Below, piece after piece: positions 1-13,266 of a DNA stretch of 64,000 bases. Both the position numbers and the translations under genes were made by a program. Positions within the stretch are counted from its first letter, which is position 1, and each line of letters opens with the position of its first letter. Source of the DNA: CAVPXC01 sp963709505 (GTDB lineage: Bacteria; Chloroflexota; Anaerolineae; JAAEKA01); contig CAVPXC010000032.1 in the NCBI GenBank assembly GCA_963709505.1, forward strand, positions 62,001-126,000, read 5' to 3'. The notes beneath the pieces were generated by a model. The model saw only the letters and a list, made by a program, of their open reading frames with translations, ran no database searches and had not been told where the DNA came from.

Positions 1-1965
<1,965 letters not shown>

Positions 1966-3570
1966 GCGCCTGCGGCCCCGGCGGTGGATCCGGTGGTCGA
2001 CCGCGTGGTTAGTGTGGTGGCTGACAAGACCGGCTATCCCAAGGACATGCTGGATCTGGACCTCGACCTGGAGGCCGACCTGGGTATCGACACCGTCAAG
2101 CAGGCCGAGACCTTCCAGGCGATCCGCGAGGCCTTCGAGATCCCCTTCGAGGAGGGCATCAGCCTGCGCGATTACCCGACTCTGGAGAGCGTGGTTGGGT
2201 TTGTGCGGAAAAACCGGCCTGATCTGGTGGCGGGTAGACAAGGAGACAAGTAGGCCAGTAGAAGTCAGTAGCGGTTGCTGCCTGCATCTGCGACGCCAGT
2301 CGTCCGGCTGCGCCGGCCCGCGATGCGTCGTTGACACGGTGCTCTGGAGATCGTGGCCGAGAAGACCGGCTATCCGCAGGACATGCTCGATCTCGACCTC
2401 GATCTGGAGGCCGACCTGGGCATCGACACGGTGAAGCAGGCCGAGACCTTCCAGGCCATCCGGGAGTCCTTCGCCATCCCCTTCCAGGAAGGCATCAGCC
2501 TGCGCGATTACCCGACGCTGGAGAAGGTGATCGGGTTCGTACACACCAACCGGCCTGATCTGGTGGCAGTTGTGCCTGCATCTGTCCCTGTGGCAGTGAC
2601 TGCCCGCGCCCACCCCTGTGGTCGTGGCTCCTGCACCGGCGGCCGTCGCACCCGCAGCGCCCGCCAGCAGTGAAGTGACTGACAAGGTGCTCTCGATCGT
2701 GGCCGAGAAGACCGGCTACCCGCAGGACATGCTTGAGCTCGACCTCGACCTGGAGGCCGACCTGGGCATCGACACGGTGAAGCAGGCCGAGACCTTCCAG
2801 GCCATCCGCGAGGCCTACAGCATTCCTCTTCAGGAAGGCATCAGCCTGCGCGATTATCCGACCATCGCCAGTGTCATCGGCTTCGTCTACACGTTCCGCC
2901 CTGACCTGACGCCAACCCCACCGACGGCGCCTCTCTCTCCGCCTCCGGCGCCCGCGCCGGTGTCCCCTGCACCTGCTCCGGCCCCGTCGGCTCCGCCGGC
3001 GACACCCAGCGGCGATGCAGTGGCATCCAAGGTGCTGGACATCGTGGCCGAGAAGACCGGCTATCCGCAGGACATGCTCGAGCTCGACCTCGATCTGGAG
3101 GCCGACCTGGGCATCGACACGGTGAAGCAGGCCGAGACCCTTCAGGCGATCCGTGAAGCCTACGGCATCCCCTTCCAGGAAGGCTTGAGCCTGCGCGATT
3201 ATCCGACGCTGGCGAGCGTGATCGGGTTTGTCTATACGATGCGGCCCGATCTGTCTCCTTCAGCGGCCAGCGCAGCTCCGGCTGCGGCTGCCGCTCCGGT
3301 TTCGGCCGCGGCCACAACTCCAGCCGGCGATGCAGTAGCGGCCACGGTGTTGGAGATCGTCGCCACCAAGACGGGCTATCCGAGGACATGCTGGAGCTCG
3401 ATCTGGACCTCGAGGCCGACTTGGGCATCGACACGGTGAAGCAGGCCGAGACCCTCCAGGCGATCCGCGAGGTGTATGGCATCCCCTTCCAGGAGGGCCT
3501 GAGCCTGCGCGATTATCCGACCCTGGCGAGCGTGATCGGCTTTGTCTACACGATGCGGCCGGATCTGCAA
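1966..3570 (+). CDS. Five tandem ACP-like domains of the synthase (frame-interrupted)
   Basis: Five nearly identical carrier-protein domains lie at about 1993-2229, 2335-2562, 2672-2910, 3016-3255 and 3334-3570, each with the core EADLGIDTVKQAET and separated by Ala/Pro linkers. This is the tandem-ACP layout of PfaA-type synthases. The residue that normally carries 4'-phosphopantetheine (Ser in GIDS) is Thr in all five (codons 2092, 2428, 2774, 3119, 3433). The frame changes at about 1962, 2254-2345, 2605 and 3382. At 3382 ACP5 lacks one C compared with ACP4, which points to indel errors. A GTAGACAAGG-type repeat with an in-frame stop sits between ACP1 and ACP2. The array is probably one polypeptide with the KS and KR parts. 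Confidence 0.8.
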
Positions 3571-3664
3571 GGAAGAGATCAGAGGGTACAAGTAGGTCAA
3601 GTAGGCAAGGCGTCCGGAAGCCCCCGTCGGCTGCCGCTCGCCGCTTCCCCGCTCCCCGCTCTCC

Positions 3665-6190
<2,526 letters not shown>

Positions 6191-6512
6191 TTGGGTAGAC
6201 AAGGAAACAAGTAGACAGGTAGACAAGGGGTCGGGGAGGAGTGTCTGGTGAAGCTCCTCCTTGCCTCTTGCCCCTTAGTTGCGATCGGCGAGACAAAGGC
6301 TAGTGCTTTTCAAGCCTGGAAGTGTGAGTACTCTGAAAATCAATCCTTGCGTAGTGTCATCCTGCGGGCTTGGCGCAAGGATCGTCCGCCCTGCAATGTC
6401 GAGACCCTTCGCTGGGCCTCAGGATGACGCTCACTACTTCTGGCCTAACGAGCACTCAGGATGACAAAGCCCAAAGAGCTGCCTAACCTAGCACTGGAAC
6501 AGTAGTCGAAAG
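6191..6512. other. Intergenic stretch with TCAGGATGAC repeats
   Basis: No gene is recognisable. It holds a GTAGACAAGG repeat (6194-6232), then a diverged palindromic set: GTCATCCTGCGGGC at about 6356 and inverted copies CTCAGGATGAC at about 6417 and 6455. It separates the synthase from the nucleotidyltransferase pair. Confidence 0.5.
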
Positions 6513-6580
6513 TTGAAACCTCGTGGAAAGAGCAGAGATCGTCTGTCTATCTCGAAGAACTTGATAACGTACTTCGCTCG

Positions 6581-7027
6581 ATGGATGTCGTTGGCGAGGT
6601 ATGCCTGTACGGTGGCGCAGTCATGTGCCTCGTCTATCAGGCTCGGCCAAGCACAAAAGATGTGGACGCGATCTTTCATCCAACTTCCGAATTTCGTCAG
6701 GCTGTCGCGCGTGTAGCTAAAAGTCACGACTTGCGCCCCGATTGGCTGAACGATGCAGTGAAGGGATTTGTAGTTGAGCATCGGCAACGGATATTCCTTG
6801 ACTTAGCGAATCTCAAAGTCTACGTTCCTGAACCCGACTATTTGCTCGCCATGAAGACACTGGCCGCCCGAGTGGAGGGCACAGACAAGGAGGATGTTAA
6901 GTTCCTGATCGCCCTGCTGGGTATCACCCGGGCTGAAGATGTATTCGCAATTCTAGAGAAGTATTATCCGCGTCGCCAAATCAAACCCGCAACGCAATTC
7001 TTTGTTGAGGAGCTCTTCGAGGCATGA
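6581..7027 (+). CDS. DUF6036-type nucleotidyltransferase-fold protein
   Basis: 148 residues with a minimal nucleotidyltransferase signature: LYGGAVMCLVY, then STKDVDAIF, i.e. the GG...DxD pattern near residues 10-30. The family is related to AbiEii-like toxins and often occurs as a two-gene unit. The frame continues upstream of this ATG with family-like residues (LEELDNVLRS) but without a usual start codon, so the true start may be earlier or damaged. It ends by ATGA overlap with the next gene (7024-7027), which implies co-translation. Substrate unknown; a toxin or regulatory role is inference. Confidence 0.6.
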   Translation: MDVVGEVCLYGGAVMCLVYQARPSTKDVDAIFHPTSEFRQAVARVAKSHDLRPDWLNDAVKGFVVEHRQRIFLDLANLKVYVPEPDYLLAMKTLAARVEGTDKEDVKFLIALLGITRAEDVFAILEKYYPRRQIKPATQFFVEELFEA

Positions 7028-7377
7028 TCACCCTGCGAGAAACTCAACAACGAATCGAAGCGGACCCAAAGCACTGGTCGGTCTTTCTGATGGATTTCGT
7101 AGACGACTTTCGCTACTACCGCGACCCGACCGAGATCGCCGAGCCAATCGTGTTGAGCGGCGATAGGATGGACGCCTTGCTGGCTTCGACGGCGGAGTAT
7201 CTCTGTCGTGAACTGAACTTGGAGGGGCCATCCTGGCTCGCCGACGTTCCGCCCTGTCAGATACCCTGGTTTGTCTCGGGTATGGAGAATCTCAAGGCAA
7301 TTGCGCTCGCGGAAAGCCCGTTGCCTTTTCGTTGGCGCAAGATCTTCGTGACGGAAAGCTTCTTGAGCCGTGTGTAA
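7024..7377 (+). CDS. Hypothetical partner of the nucleotidyltransferase
   Basis: 117 residues, no transmembrane segment, acidic, with conserved-looking blocks MDFVDDFRYY and WLADVPPCQIPWF, followed by a predicted helical end. It starts inside the stop of the nucleotidyltransferase gene (4-base overlap), so the two are expressed together. I do not recognise a catalytic motif. The gene arrangement resembles toxin-antitoxin or NTase-partner modules; which protein would be toxic is not evident. Confidence 0.6.
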   Translation: MITLRETQQRIEADPKHWSVFLMDFVDDFRYYRDPTEIAEPIVLSGDRMDALLASTAEYLCRELNLEGPSWLADVPPCQIPWFVSGMENLKAIALAESPLPFRWRKIFVTESFLSRV

Positions 7378-7471
7378 GGTCGAAGTAGACAAGATAGACA
7401 AGGAAACAAGGAAGTACCGCAATCAGGGAACGCCTCCTTGTCCTCCTCTGCCTACTTGCCTACTACCGCCC

Positions 7472-8405
7472 ATGATCCACTGGCTGCTTCAGTCAAGCGC
7501 GCAAAATTCCTGAGCTGGCCCACGGCGCAGCGCCGGCCGGGCTGCTGAGCGCGGCCGAGCTGGAGCGGCTGGGACAGTTTACAGCGGAGAAACGGCGGCG
7601 CGAGTGGCTGTTGGGCCGCTATACGGTCAAACAGTTGGTGCAGAAGTATCTGGAGCTAGAAACGGGCCAACGGCCGCCGTTGGATGCGCTGGTGATTGGC
7701 CGCGATTCTGCTGAAAGTGCTGCGCCAGTTGCCATTTTTGACTGCGAAGCGGTGCCGATGGACCTGCCCGCCGGCGCCAGGTGGGCCAGCGCTGTTCCGC
7801 TGGTGTCCATACCCGGCCGCAAGCCAGGCCAGCACCTGCCCGTGGTCAGCGGCATGCGCCTGCCTGTTAGCCTGTCTGTCAGTCACTGTGGCGATACGGC
7901 GTTTTGTGCGCTTTATGTTGCAAGCGATGAAGCACCGAGCAGCGATGCAATGCCCAATGGCCTGCCGATTAGCGGACTGGTTCAGATCGGAGCGGACATC
8001 GAACGTATCGAGGCTCGCTCCGAGGGTTTCGTCCAAACATACTTTACGCCGGAAGAAATCAGGTGGATCGACGAGGCGCCGGCGGACCTGCGCGACCTGC
8101 TGGTCACCGCCACCTGGAGCGCCAAAGAAGCCGTGCTCAAATCGCTGCGGCTGGGTTTGGTGGTGGATACACGGCGTGTCTCCTGCCTCTGCCGGTTGAC
8201 GGCTGGCTCGGAGGCGGAATGGAGTGTCGTTCATGTACAATGCGACCCGGCGCTGCTGCCTGAGGCGCTGCAGCGGGCCGGCTGGCCTGTCAGAGACATC
8301 GACGTGTGCGACTGTGAGTGGAGCGTTACCGGCTGGTGGCGTCGTGAAGCTGATTTTGTGCTAACGCTGGCGGCGCTGAAAATTGACGAAGGTGGCGCGA
8401 GCTGA
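7472..8405 (+). CDS. 4'-phosphopantetheinyl transferase (Sfp/AcpT type), one frameshift
   Basis: Transfers the phosphopantetheine arm of CoA to carrier proteins. Motifs: SLSVSHCGD, GADIERIEAR (magnesium-binding D-x-E) and WSAKEAVLKSLRLGL, the WxxKEA hallmark of the superfamily. The start is placed at ATG 7472, giving MIHWLLQSS, a typical N-terminus. That frame stops after 13 codons, while the next frame continues with the expected ELxRLGQFTAEKRRREWLLGR, so an indel lies near 7505. It lies directly downstream of the ACP-containing synthase, which suggests that synthase as its target, although the ACPs there carry Thr at the attachment site. Confidence 0.8.
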
Positions 8406-8454
8406 GTCGTTTCCACCCGTTCCTGCACACCTTACCTACCGTTTCTGCTAAGAC

Positions 8455-8588
8455 TCCATTCGCTATTGGCATTTGCAGACTGGTATCACAATTGGCATTC
8501 GCAATCTACAATCCTGGAATGCGCATTCGGAATTTTGCATTCCACATTCCGCACTCCGCATTCGCTGTTAGCATTCGTTGTGATATGT
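8455..8588. repeat. GCATTCGC-type degenerate repeat
   Basis: The gap before the carboxylase operon is filled with degenerate units of GCATTCGC / GGAATGCG, ending in a segment around 8560-8588 (ATTCGCTGTTAGCATTCG then TTGTGATAT). A nearly identical segment occurs at about 58968-59000 inside purL. No gene is seen here apart from the ribosome site of the next gene. Confidence 0.6.
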
Positions 8589-8631
8589 CTTCTGGCATGT
8601 ATCAACACCCGGTGACAGGAGGACCTTTACC

Positions 8632-10179
8632 TTGACCCAAGACATGGAACACTACATTCAGAAGCTGCGCGAGCGCAGGGCTATTGCCGAGGGCTCGGCC
8701 AAGGACGCTGAGACGCAGCATCGCAAGGGCCGGCTGACTGCGCGTGAGCGTATCGACGCGTTGTTCGATCCTGGCACGTTTTCCGAGATCGACACCCTCG
8801 TCATGCCGCGCTCCGACATCTACATGGGTGGCAAGACCTCTCGCTTTGGTGACGGTGTCATCACTGGATTTGGGCTGGTCAACGGCCGCCACATCTTCGT
8901 TGCAGCCCAGGACGCAAGCGTGATGGGTGGTTCCCTAGGCGAGATGCACGCCAACAAGATCGTCAAAGCCATGAAGATGGCTCTCAGCTATGGCTGTCCC
9001 TTCATTGCAATCAACGATTCGGGCGGCGCCCGTATCCAGGAAGGTGTAGACAGCCTGGGCGGCTACGCTCGGCTGTTTGATGCTAACTGCGAAGCCAGCG
9101 GCGTCATTCCGCAGCTTTCCGTGATTATGGGACCCTGCGCGGGCGGCGCCGTCTACTCGCCTGCCTTGACCGACTTTGTCTTTATGACCGAGAACAGCTA
9201 CATGTTTATCACCGGGCCGGATGTGGTCCGTGCGGTCATGCAGGAAGACGTCAGCCAGGAGCAGTTAGGCGGTGGCCTGGTACACAGCCAGGAGAGCGGC
9301 GTCAGCCACTTTCTGGCAAAGGACGATCACGAGTGCATTGCGCAAGTTCGCGAGCTGTTGAGCTACCTGCCATCTAACAACCTGAATGACCCGCCGTATA
9401 TTACCCCGTTGGATGATCCTGAGCGGCGCTGCCCGGAACTGGAGCAGATCGTGCCCACGGATCCATACAAACCCTACGACGTGCGCCAGGTCATCGCCAG
9501 CATTTTCGATGACGGCCGCTTTCTCGAAGTGCACCAGTTGTGGGCCGAGAATATGGTTGTTGGCTATGCCCGGCTCAACGGCTGGGTAGTGGGGGTGGTG
9601 GCTAACCAGCCTCGTGTGCTCGCTGGCTGCATCGACATCAAGGCGTCGATCAAGGCCGCGCACTTCATTCGTACCTGCGATGCCTTCAATGTCCCGATTG
9701 TCACTTTGCAGGACGTACCAGGCTTCCTACCCGGCACTGCGCAGGAGTACAGCGGCATCATCCGCAACGGCGCGCGTATGATCTATGCCTACAGTGAGGC
9801 CACTGTGCCCAAGCTGATGATCATCCTACGCAAGAGCTATGGCGGCGCCTACTGCGTGATGAGCAGCAAGGGTCTGCGAGGCGATCTGATCTATGCCTGG
9901 CCCAACGCCGAGCTGGCGGTCATGGGCGCGGCTGGCGCGGTCAATATCCTTTTCCGCAAAGAGGTCACTTCGGCGCCTGACCCCGAGGTCAGACGGCTGG
10001 AGTTGGTCGCCGACTACGAGGAGAAGTTCAACAACCCCTACGTGGCGGCTGCCCGAGGCATGATCGACGACGTCATCGAGCCCCGCGACTCGCGCCGGGT
10101 GTTGATCCGTGCCCTCGAAGTAACCCTGCTCAAGCGCGAGCGGCACATGCCGAAGAAGCATGGGCTGTCGCCGGCATAG
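8632..10179 (+). CDS. Acyl-CoA carboxylase, carboxyltransferase subunit (PccB-like)
   Basis: 515 residues, the usual length for the beta subunit of propionyl-/acetyl-CoA carboxylases (crotonase fold, two halves). Diagnostic blocks: GRLTARERIDALFD near the N-terminus, NDSGGARIQEGVDSLGG and GPCAGGAVYSPALTDF (oxyanion/acyl-CoA pocket), and PGFLPG followed by YGGAYCVM in the C-terminal half. It transfers carboxyl from carboxybiotin to acyl-CoA. The start is TTG 8632, preceded by AGGAGG about 9 bases upstream; the next ATG (8644) lacks such a site. It is the first gene of a three-gene carboxylase operon and would supply malonyl- or methylmalonyl-CoA. Substrate choice cannot be read from sequence. 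Confidence 0.92.
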   Translation: MTQDMEHYIQKLRERRAIAEGSAKDAETQHRKGRLTARERIDALFDPGTFSEIDTLVMPRSDIYMGGKTSRFGDGVITGFGLVNGRHIFVAAQDASVMGGSLGEMHANKIVKAMKMALSYGCPFIAINDSGGARIQEGVDSLGGYARLFDANCEASGVIPQLSVIMGPCAGGAVYSPALTDFVFMTENSYMFITGPDVVRAVMQEDVSQEQLGGGLVHSQESGVSHFLAKDDHECIAQVRELLSYLPSNNLNDPPYITPLDDPERRCPELEQIVPTDPYKPYDVRQVIASIFDDGRFLEVHQLWAENMVVGYARLNGWVVGVVANQPRVLAGCIDIKASIKAAHFIRTCDAFNVPIVTLQDVPGFLPGTAQEYSGIIRNGARMIYAYSEATVPKLMIILRKSYGGAYCVMSSKGLRGDLIYAWPNAELAVMGAAGAVNILFRKEVTSAPDPEVRRLELVADYEEKFNNPYVAAARGMIDDVIEPRDSRRVLIRALEVTLLKRERHMPKKHGLSPA

Positions 10180-10201
10180 GCTGGGAGACTGGGAGATGGC
10201 T

Positions 10202-11689
10202 ATGTTCAAAAAAATCCTGGTAGCAAATCGCGGCGAGATCGCCGTGCGCATTGTACGAGCCTGTCGCGACATGGGCATTTGGACCGTGGCGCTCTACGAG
10301 GCGCCTGACTCCGGATCGCTGCACGTGCGGCTGGCCGACGAGTGCGTGGAGTTGACATCCGAGCTCGGGTACATGGATGTGCAATCTATCCTAGAGATTG
10401 CCAAAGAGACTGGGGCAGAAGCTATCCATCCGGGGTATGGCTTTCTTGCGGAAGACCCCGAATTCATTCGAGCTTGCCAGGAAGCTGGCATCGTGTTTAT
10501 CGGTCCGCCCACCGAGGTAGTGGAGATCCTGCGCAACAAGATCGCTATGCTTGGACAAGCCGAGGCCGCTGGCTTTGCCGTCCCGGTCCATTCGGCGCTA
10601 TCTTTCAGCTCAAGCGATCGAGACGTGGCCTTGGCCGAAGCCCAGAAACTGGGCTACCCGCTGATCATCAAGCCGTGCAGCGGCGGCCGAGGGCACGCCA
10701 CGCGAGTAGTGCGCGGTCCGGAGATGCTGGAAAAGGAGCTGCGCATTGCGACCACCGAGGCGCAGCTGGTCTTTGGCAACGACAGTCTGTTTCTGGAGCG
10801 GTTGATCCTGCCGGCTAACTTCGTGGACGTCCAAATCGTAGCGGACAACTTTGGCAACGTGATTCATTTAGGCGAGCGCGAGGGATCCATCCAGCGCAAC
10901 AGCCAGAAGCTCATCTCCGAATCGCCGGCGCCATGCCTGACGCCAGAGCAGCGGACCGAGCTGCACAAGGTCGCGGTCGAGATCGCTCGTTTGTTCGACT
11001 ACCGCAATGTGGGAACGGTGGAGTTCCTGGTCGATAAGAAGGGTAAGTTCTACTTCACCGAGATCAAGGCGCGTATCCAGGTCGAGCATCCGCTGAACGA
11101 GATGCGGTCACACGTAGACCTGGTGCGCCAACAGATCGAGATCGCCTCCGGTCAACATCTCGAGCTCAAGCAAGAAGACGTTCATCTGCACGGTTGGGCG
11201 ATACAATGCCGGATCAACGCCGAGGATCCATGGAACCACTATCTGCCCAGCCCTGGGTTGATCCGCCGCTTCCGCATGCCGGGTGGTCCATATGTCAGAG
11301 TCGATACGTATGGCTATGGCGGCGTTCAGGTACCGGTACGCTATGATCCGATCCTAGCCAAGCTGGCAGTGTGGGGTGAAACTCGAGAAGAATGCGTGCG
11401 GCGCATGCGCCGCACACTAGAGGATTTTGCGATCGCCGGCGTGCGCACGAACCTACCGCTTTTCCAACAAATCCTGGAAGACCCAGACTTCATTGCGGGT
11501 GCCTACAACACCGACTTCATGCGTCGAACTCTGCTCAAACCGAGTGAGCATGTATCGGATGAGCTGCTGCACACGCTGGCGGCGGCGGCGGCAATCGCCT
11601 ATCTGGCGCACTATCAGGGATCGCAGCCGGTGATGCCGAAGCGGCTGCTCGAAGGATGGCGTCAGGCCAGCCTGCAATTGCCAAGCTGA
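10202..11689 (+). CDS. Divergent biotin carboxylase subunit
   Basis: ATP-grasp biotin carboxylase that carboxylates biotin on the carrier protein. It starts as the family does (MFKKILVANRGEIAVRIVRAC); ATG 10202 is preferred because GGGAG lies 6 bases upstream. The body aligns with AccC/PccA to the C-terminal DPILAKLAVWGETREECV. Several normally invariant sites differ. The glycine-rich ATP loop reads KPCSGGRGHATRVV rather than KxxGGGGGxGMRVV. ERDCSxQRR is EREGSIQRN. ExNxRxQVEH is EIKARIQVEH, so the metal-binding Asn is Lys. It may be a distinct subfamily. It lies between carboxyltransferase and biotin-carrier genes. Confidence 0.85.
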   Translation: MFKKILVANRGEIAVRIVRACRDMGIWTVALYEAPDSGSLHVRLADECVELTSELGYMDVQSILEIAKETGAEAIHPGYGFLAEDPEFIRACQEAGIVFIGPPTEVVEILRNKIAMLGQAEAAGFAVPVHSALSFSSSDRDVALAEAQKLGYPLIIKPCSGGRGHATRVVRGPEMLEKELRIATTEAQLVFGNDSLFLERLILPANFVDVQIVADNFGNVIHLGEREGSIQRNSQKLISESPAPCLTPEQRTELHKVAVEIARLFDYRNVGTVEFLVDKKGKFYFTEIKARIQVEHPLNEMRSHVDLVRQQIEIASGQHLELKQEDVHLHGWAIQCRINAEDPWNHYLPSPGLIRRFRMPGGPYVRVDTYGYGGVQVPVRYDPILAKLAVWGETREECVRRMRRTLEDFAIAGVRTNLPLFQQILEDPDFIAGAYNTDFMRRTLLKPSEHVSDELLHTLAAAAAIAYLAHYQGSQPVMPKRLLEGWRQASLQLPS

Positions 11690-11737
11690 AAGGCCGGATG
11701 CGGACGCTGCCGCTCGCATCCTTGAGGATCATGGGAC

Positions 11738-12235
11738 ATGAGCAAATTATCGGTTACGATCGATGATCGAACTTTCGCGGTGGAGCTGACGCTGCCGCAA
11801 GGGACAGGCAATTCCACGATGTCGGTGTTGATCGACGGCGCGCCGCTGCAAGTCACGATTCCGTCGGCGCAGCGGCCGGAGCAGATGGAATGGATCGTAG
11901 TGAACAACAAGCCCTACGAGATCATCATCGATCCCAGTCTGCACACGATCAAGGCCTATGACGGTCTGCACCAAATCGAGGTACATGATGCGACAGCGGG
12001 CGTGCAGCGGCCAGCCAGCGGCGATGCTCGCGTCAAGGCACCTATTCCTGGGTTGGTGACGCGAGTTCTAGTGGAACGCGGCGATCACGTCCAGGCGGGT
12101 CAGCCTTTGGTCATGCTCGAAGCAATGAAAATGGAGAATGAGATCCTGGCCCCGCGGTCGGGAAAGGTTGTCGAGCTCAACGCCAAGGTCGGCAAGATCG
12201 TGACGCTCGGCGAGCTGCTGGTGGAGTTAGTCTAG
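11738..12235 (+). CDS. Biotin carboxyl carrier protein of the acyl-CoA carboxylase
   Basis: 165 residues. The N-terminal half is an unassigned beta-rich domain. The C-terminal 75 residues are a biotinyl domain with PIPGLVTRVLVERGDHVQAG and the biotin-acceptor lysine in EAMKMEN. It shuttles carboxybiotin between the biotin carboxylase and carboxyltransferase encoded just upstream. It starts at ATG 11738, 48 bases after the biotin carboxylase gene, which completes a three-subunit enzyme. Confidence 0.9.
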   Translation: MSKLSVTIDDRTFAVELTLPQGTGNSTMSVLIDGAPLQVTIPSAQRPEQMEWIVVNNKPYEIIIDPSLHTIKAYDGLHQIEVHDATAGVQRPASGDARVKAPIPGLVTRVLVERGDHVQAGQPLVMLEAMKMENEILAPRSGKVVELNAKVGKIVTLGELLVELV

Positions 12236-12243
12236 AGTCGGCG

Positions 12244-12468
12244 ATGGCAGATCAGTCTTCTTGCCTTCAGACCGGATGCCTCCCGCGTCAACCGGTCTTG
12301 ACGCTCAATGCCCCTGTGGCAGCGCCCGCAAACGCTGCCGTTTCGGTCCAGCCACAGGAGGATGCATGCCCATTCTGCCGGCGAACCACCTCGCTGGTAC
12401 GAATAGGAACAACGCTGTTCTGTGCTGCTTGCGGTTACGCGTCGGACGATGGCGTAGCTTGCACCTGA
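12244..12468 (+). CDS. Small zinc-ribbon protein, possibly frameshifted
   Basis: A 74-codon frame beginning 8 bases after the biotin-carrier gene. Its C-terminal half is a treble-clef or ribbon-like C-P-F-C ... C-A-A-C motif. In another frame, 12310-12350 encodes CPCGSARKRC, which resembles the SEC-C zinc motif. One indel near 12355 would join this SEC-C piece to the ribbon, so the real protein may be SEC-C plus ribbon. Function unknown; possibly co-transcribed with the carboxylase. Confidence 0.4.
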   Translation: MADQSSCLQTGCLPRQPVLTLNAPVAAPANAAVSVQPQEDACPFCRRTTSLVRIGTTLFCAACGYASDDGVACT

Positions 12469-12675
12469 TAAGCTTCAGCGCGCCAGGCGTGTCCTGCATT
12501 GGCTACGTCCGAATGTGGCAGTCCTTGCGCAGCCACTCTGTCTCTAAGCACCGCAGGCAGTGCCTCTAACCTGCGTGGATCACACCTGCATGGTTCCCTC
12601 CAATACAGGGAGAGCAGGGGGGGTCTTCACAGAAACGAAGCCCTGATCAGCGGTTCATCAAAGTGGGCAGATCTA

Positions 12676-13266
12676 CTAACCTGAGATGGCTAGATCTCCG
12701 GACGCCAGCACAAGAGCAATCGCCTCGTCCAAGTTCTGCACAACCGGCACATGTCCATACTCTTTTTGTTGCAGAGCTGCCAACTGATCCTGCCCCCGCC
12801 CGGTCAGCGCCAGGATCGGGTGGCACCCAGCGGCTATGGCGGCTTCTACGTCGCTCAGCGCGTCGCCGATGAAGTACGACCTCTGTAGGTCCAGGCACAT
12901 CTCACTGGCGGCACGCATTAAGAGACCGGGGCGCGGCTTGCGACAACGGCATTCTTCATCGGGACGATGGGGGCAATAATAGACGGCGTCTACTCGACCC
13001 CCGCGGTGCGTAATTTCGTCGCACATCTGCCGGTGGATGTCCTCGACAGTTTCACGACGAACCAGCCCACGGTTGATGATCGCCTGGTTGCTGATCACGA
13101 CGACCGGACGGCCATCACGCGCCAACAGCCGAAGTGGCTCGAATACATCCGGTAGAAAGACGAACTCATTCCAACTCTTGACGTGCCCAGGACGGTTCTC
13201 ATTAATGACGCCATCACGATCCAGGAACACAGCCGGGCGCTCGAAGCTCTCAGTAGCCAATTCCAT
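12676..13266 (-). CDS. gmhB: D-glycero-D-manno-heptose 1,7-bisphosphate phosphatase-like HAD protein
   Basis: 196-residue HAD-superfamily phosphatase of the GmhB/HisB-N type. Motif I is FLDRDGVINE, motif II VVISNQAIINRG, the zinc-binding loop CPHRPDEECRCRKPRPG, and motif IV FIGDALSDVEAA. It would remove the 1-phosphate of heptose bisphosphate in ADP- or GDP-heptose synthesis. It lies directly after gmhA on the same strand (a few bases overlap), so the two form an operon. A related histidinol-phosphatase role is possible but the gmhA neighbour favours heptose metabolism. Confidence 0.85.
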   Translation of the reverse strand: MELATESFERPAVFLDRDGVINENRPGHVKSWNEFVFLPDVFEPLRLLARDGRPVVVISNQAIINRGLVRRETVEDIHRQMCDEITHRGGRVDAVYYCPHRPDEECRCRKPRPGLLMRAASEMCLDLQRSYFIGDALSDVEAAIAAGCHPILALTGRGQDQLAALQQKEYGHVPVVQNLDEAIALVLASGDLAISG

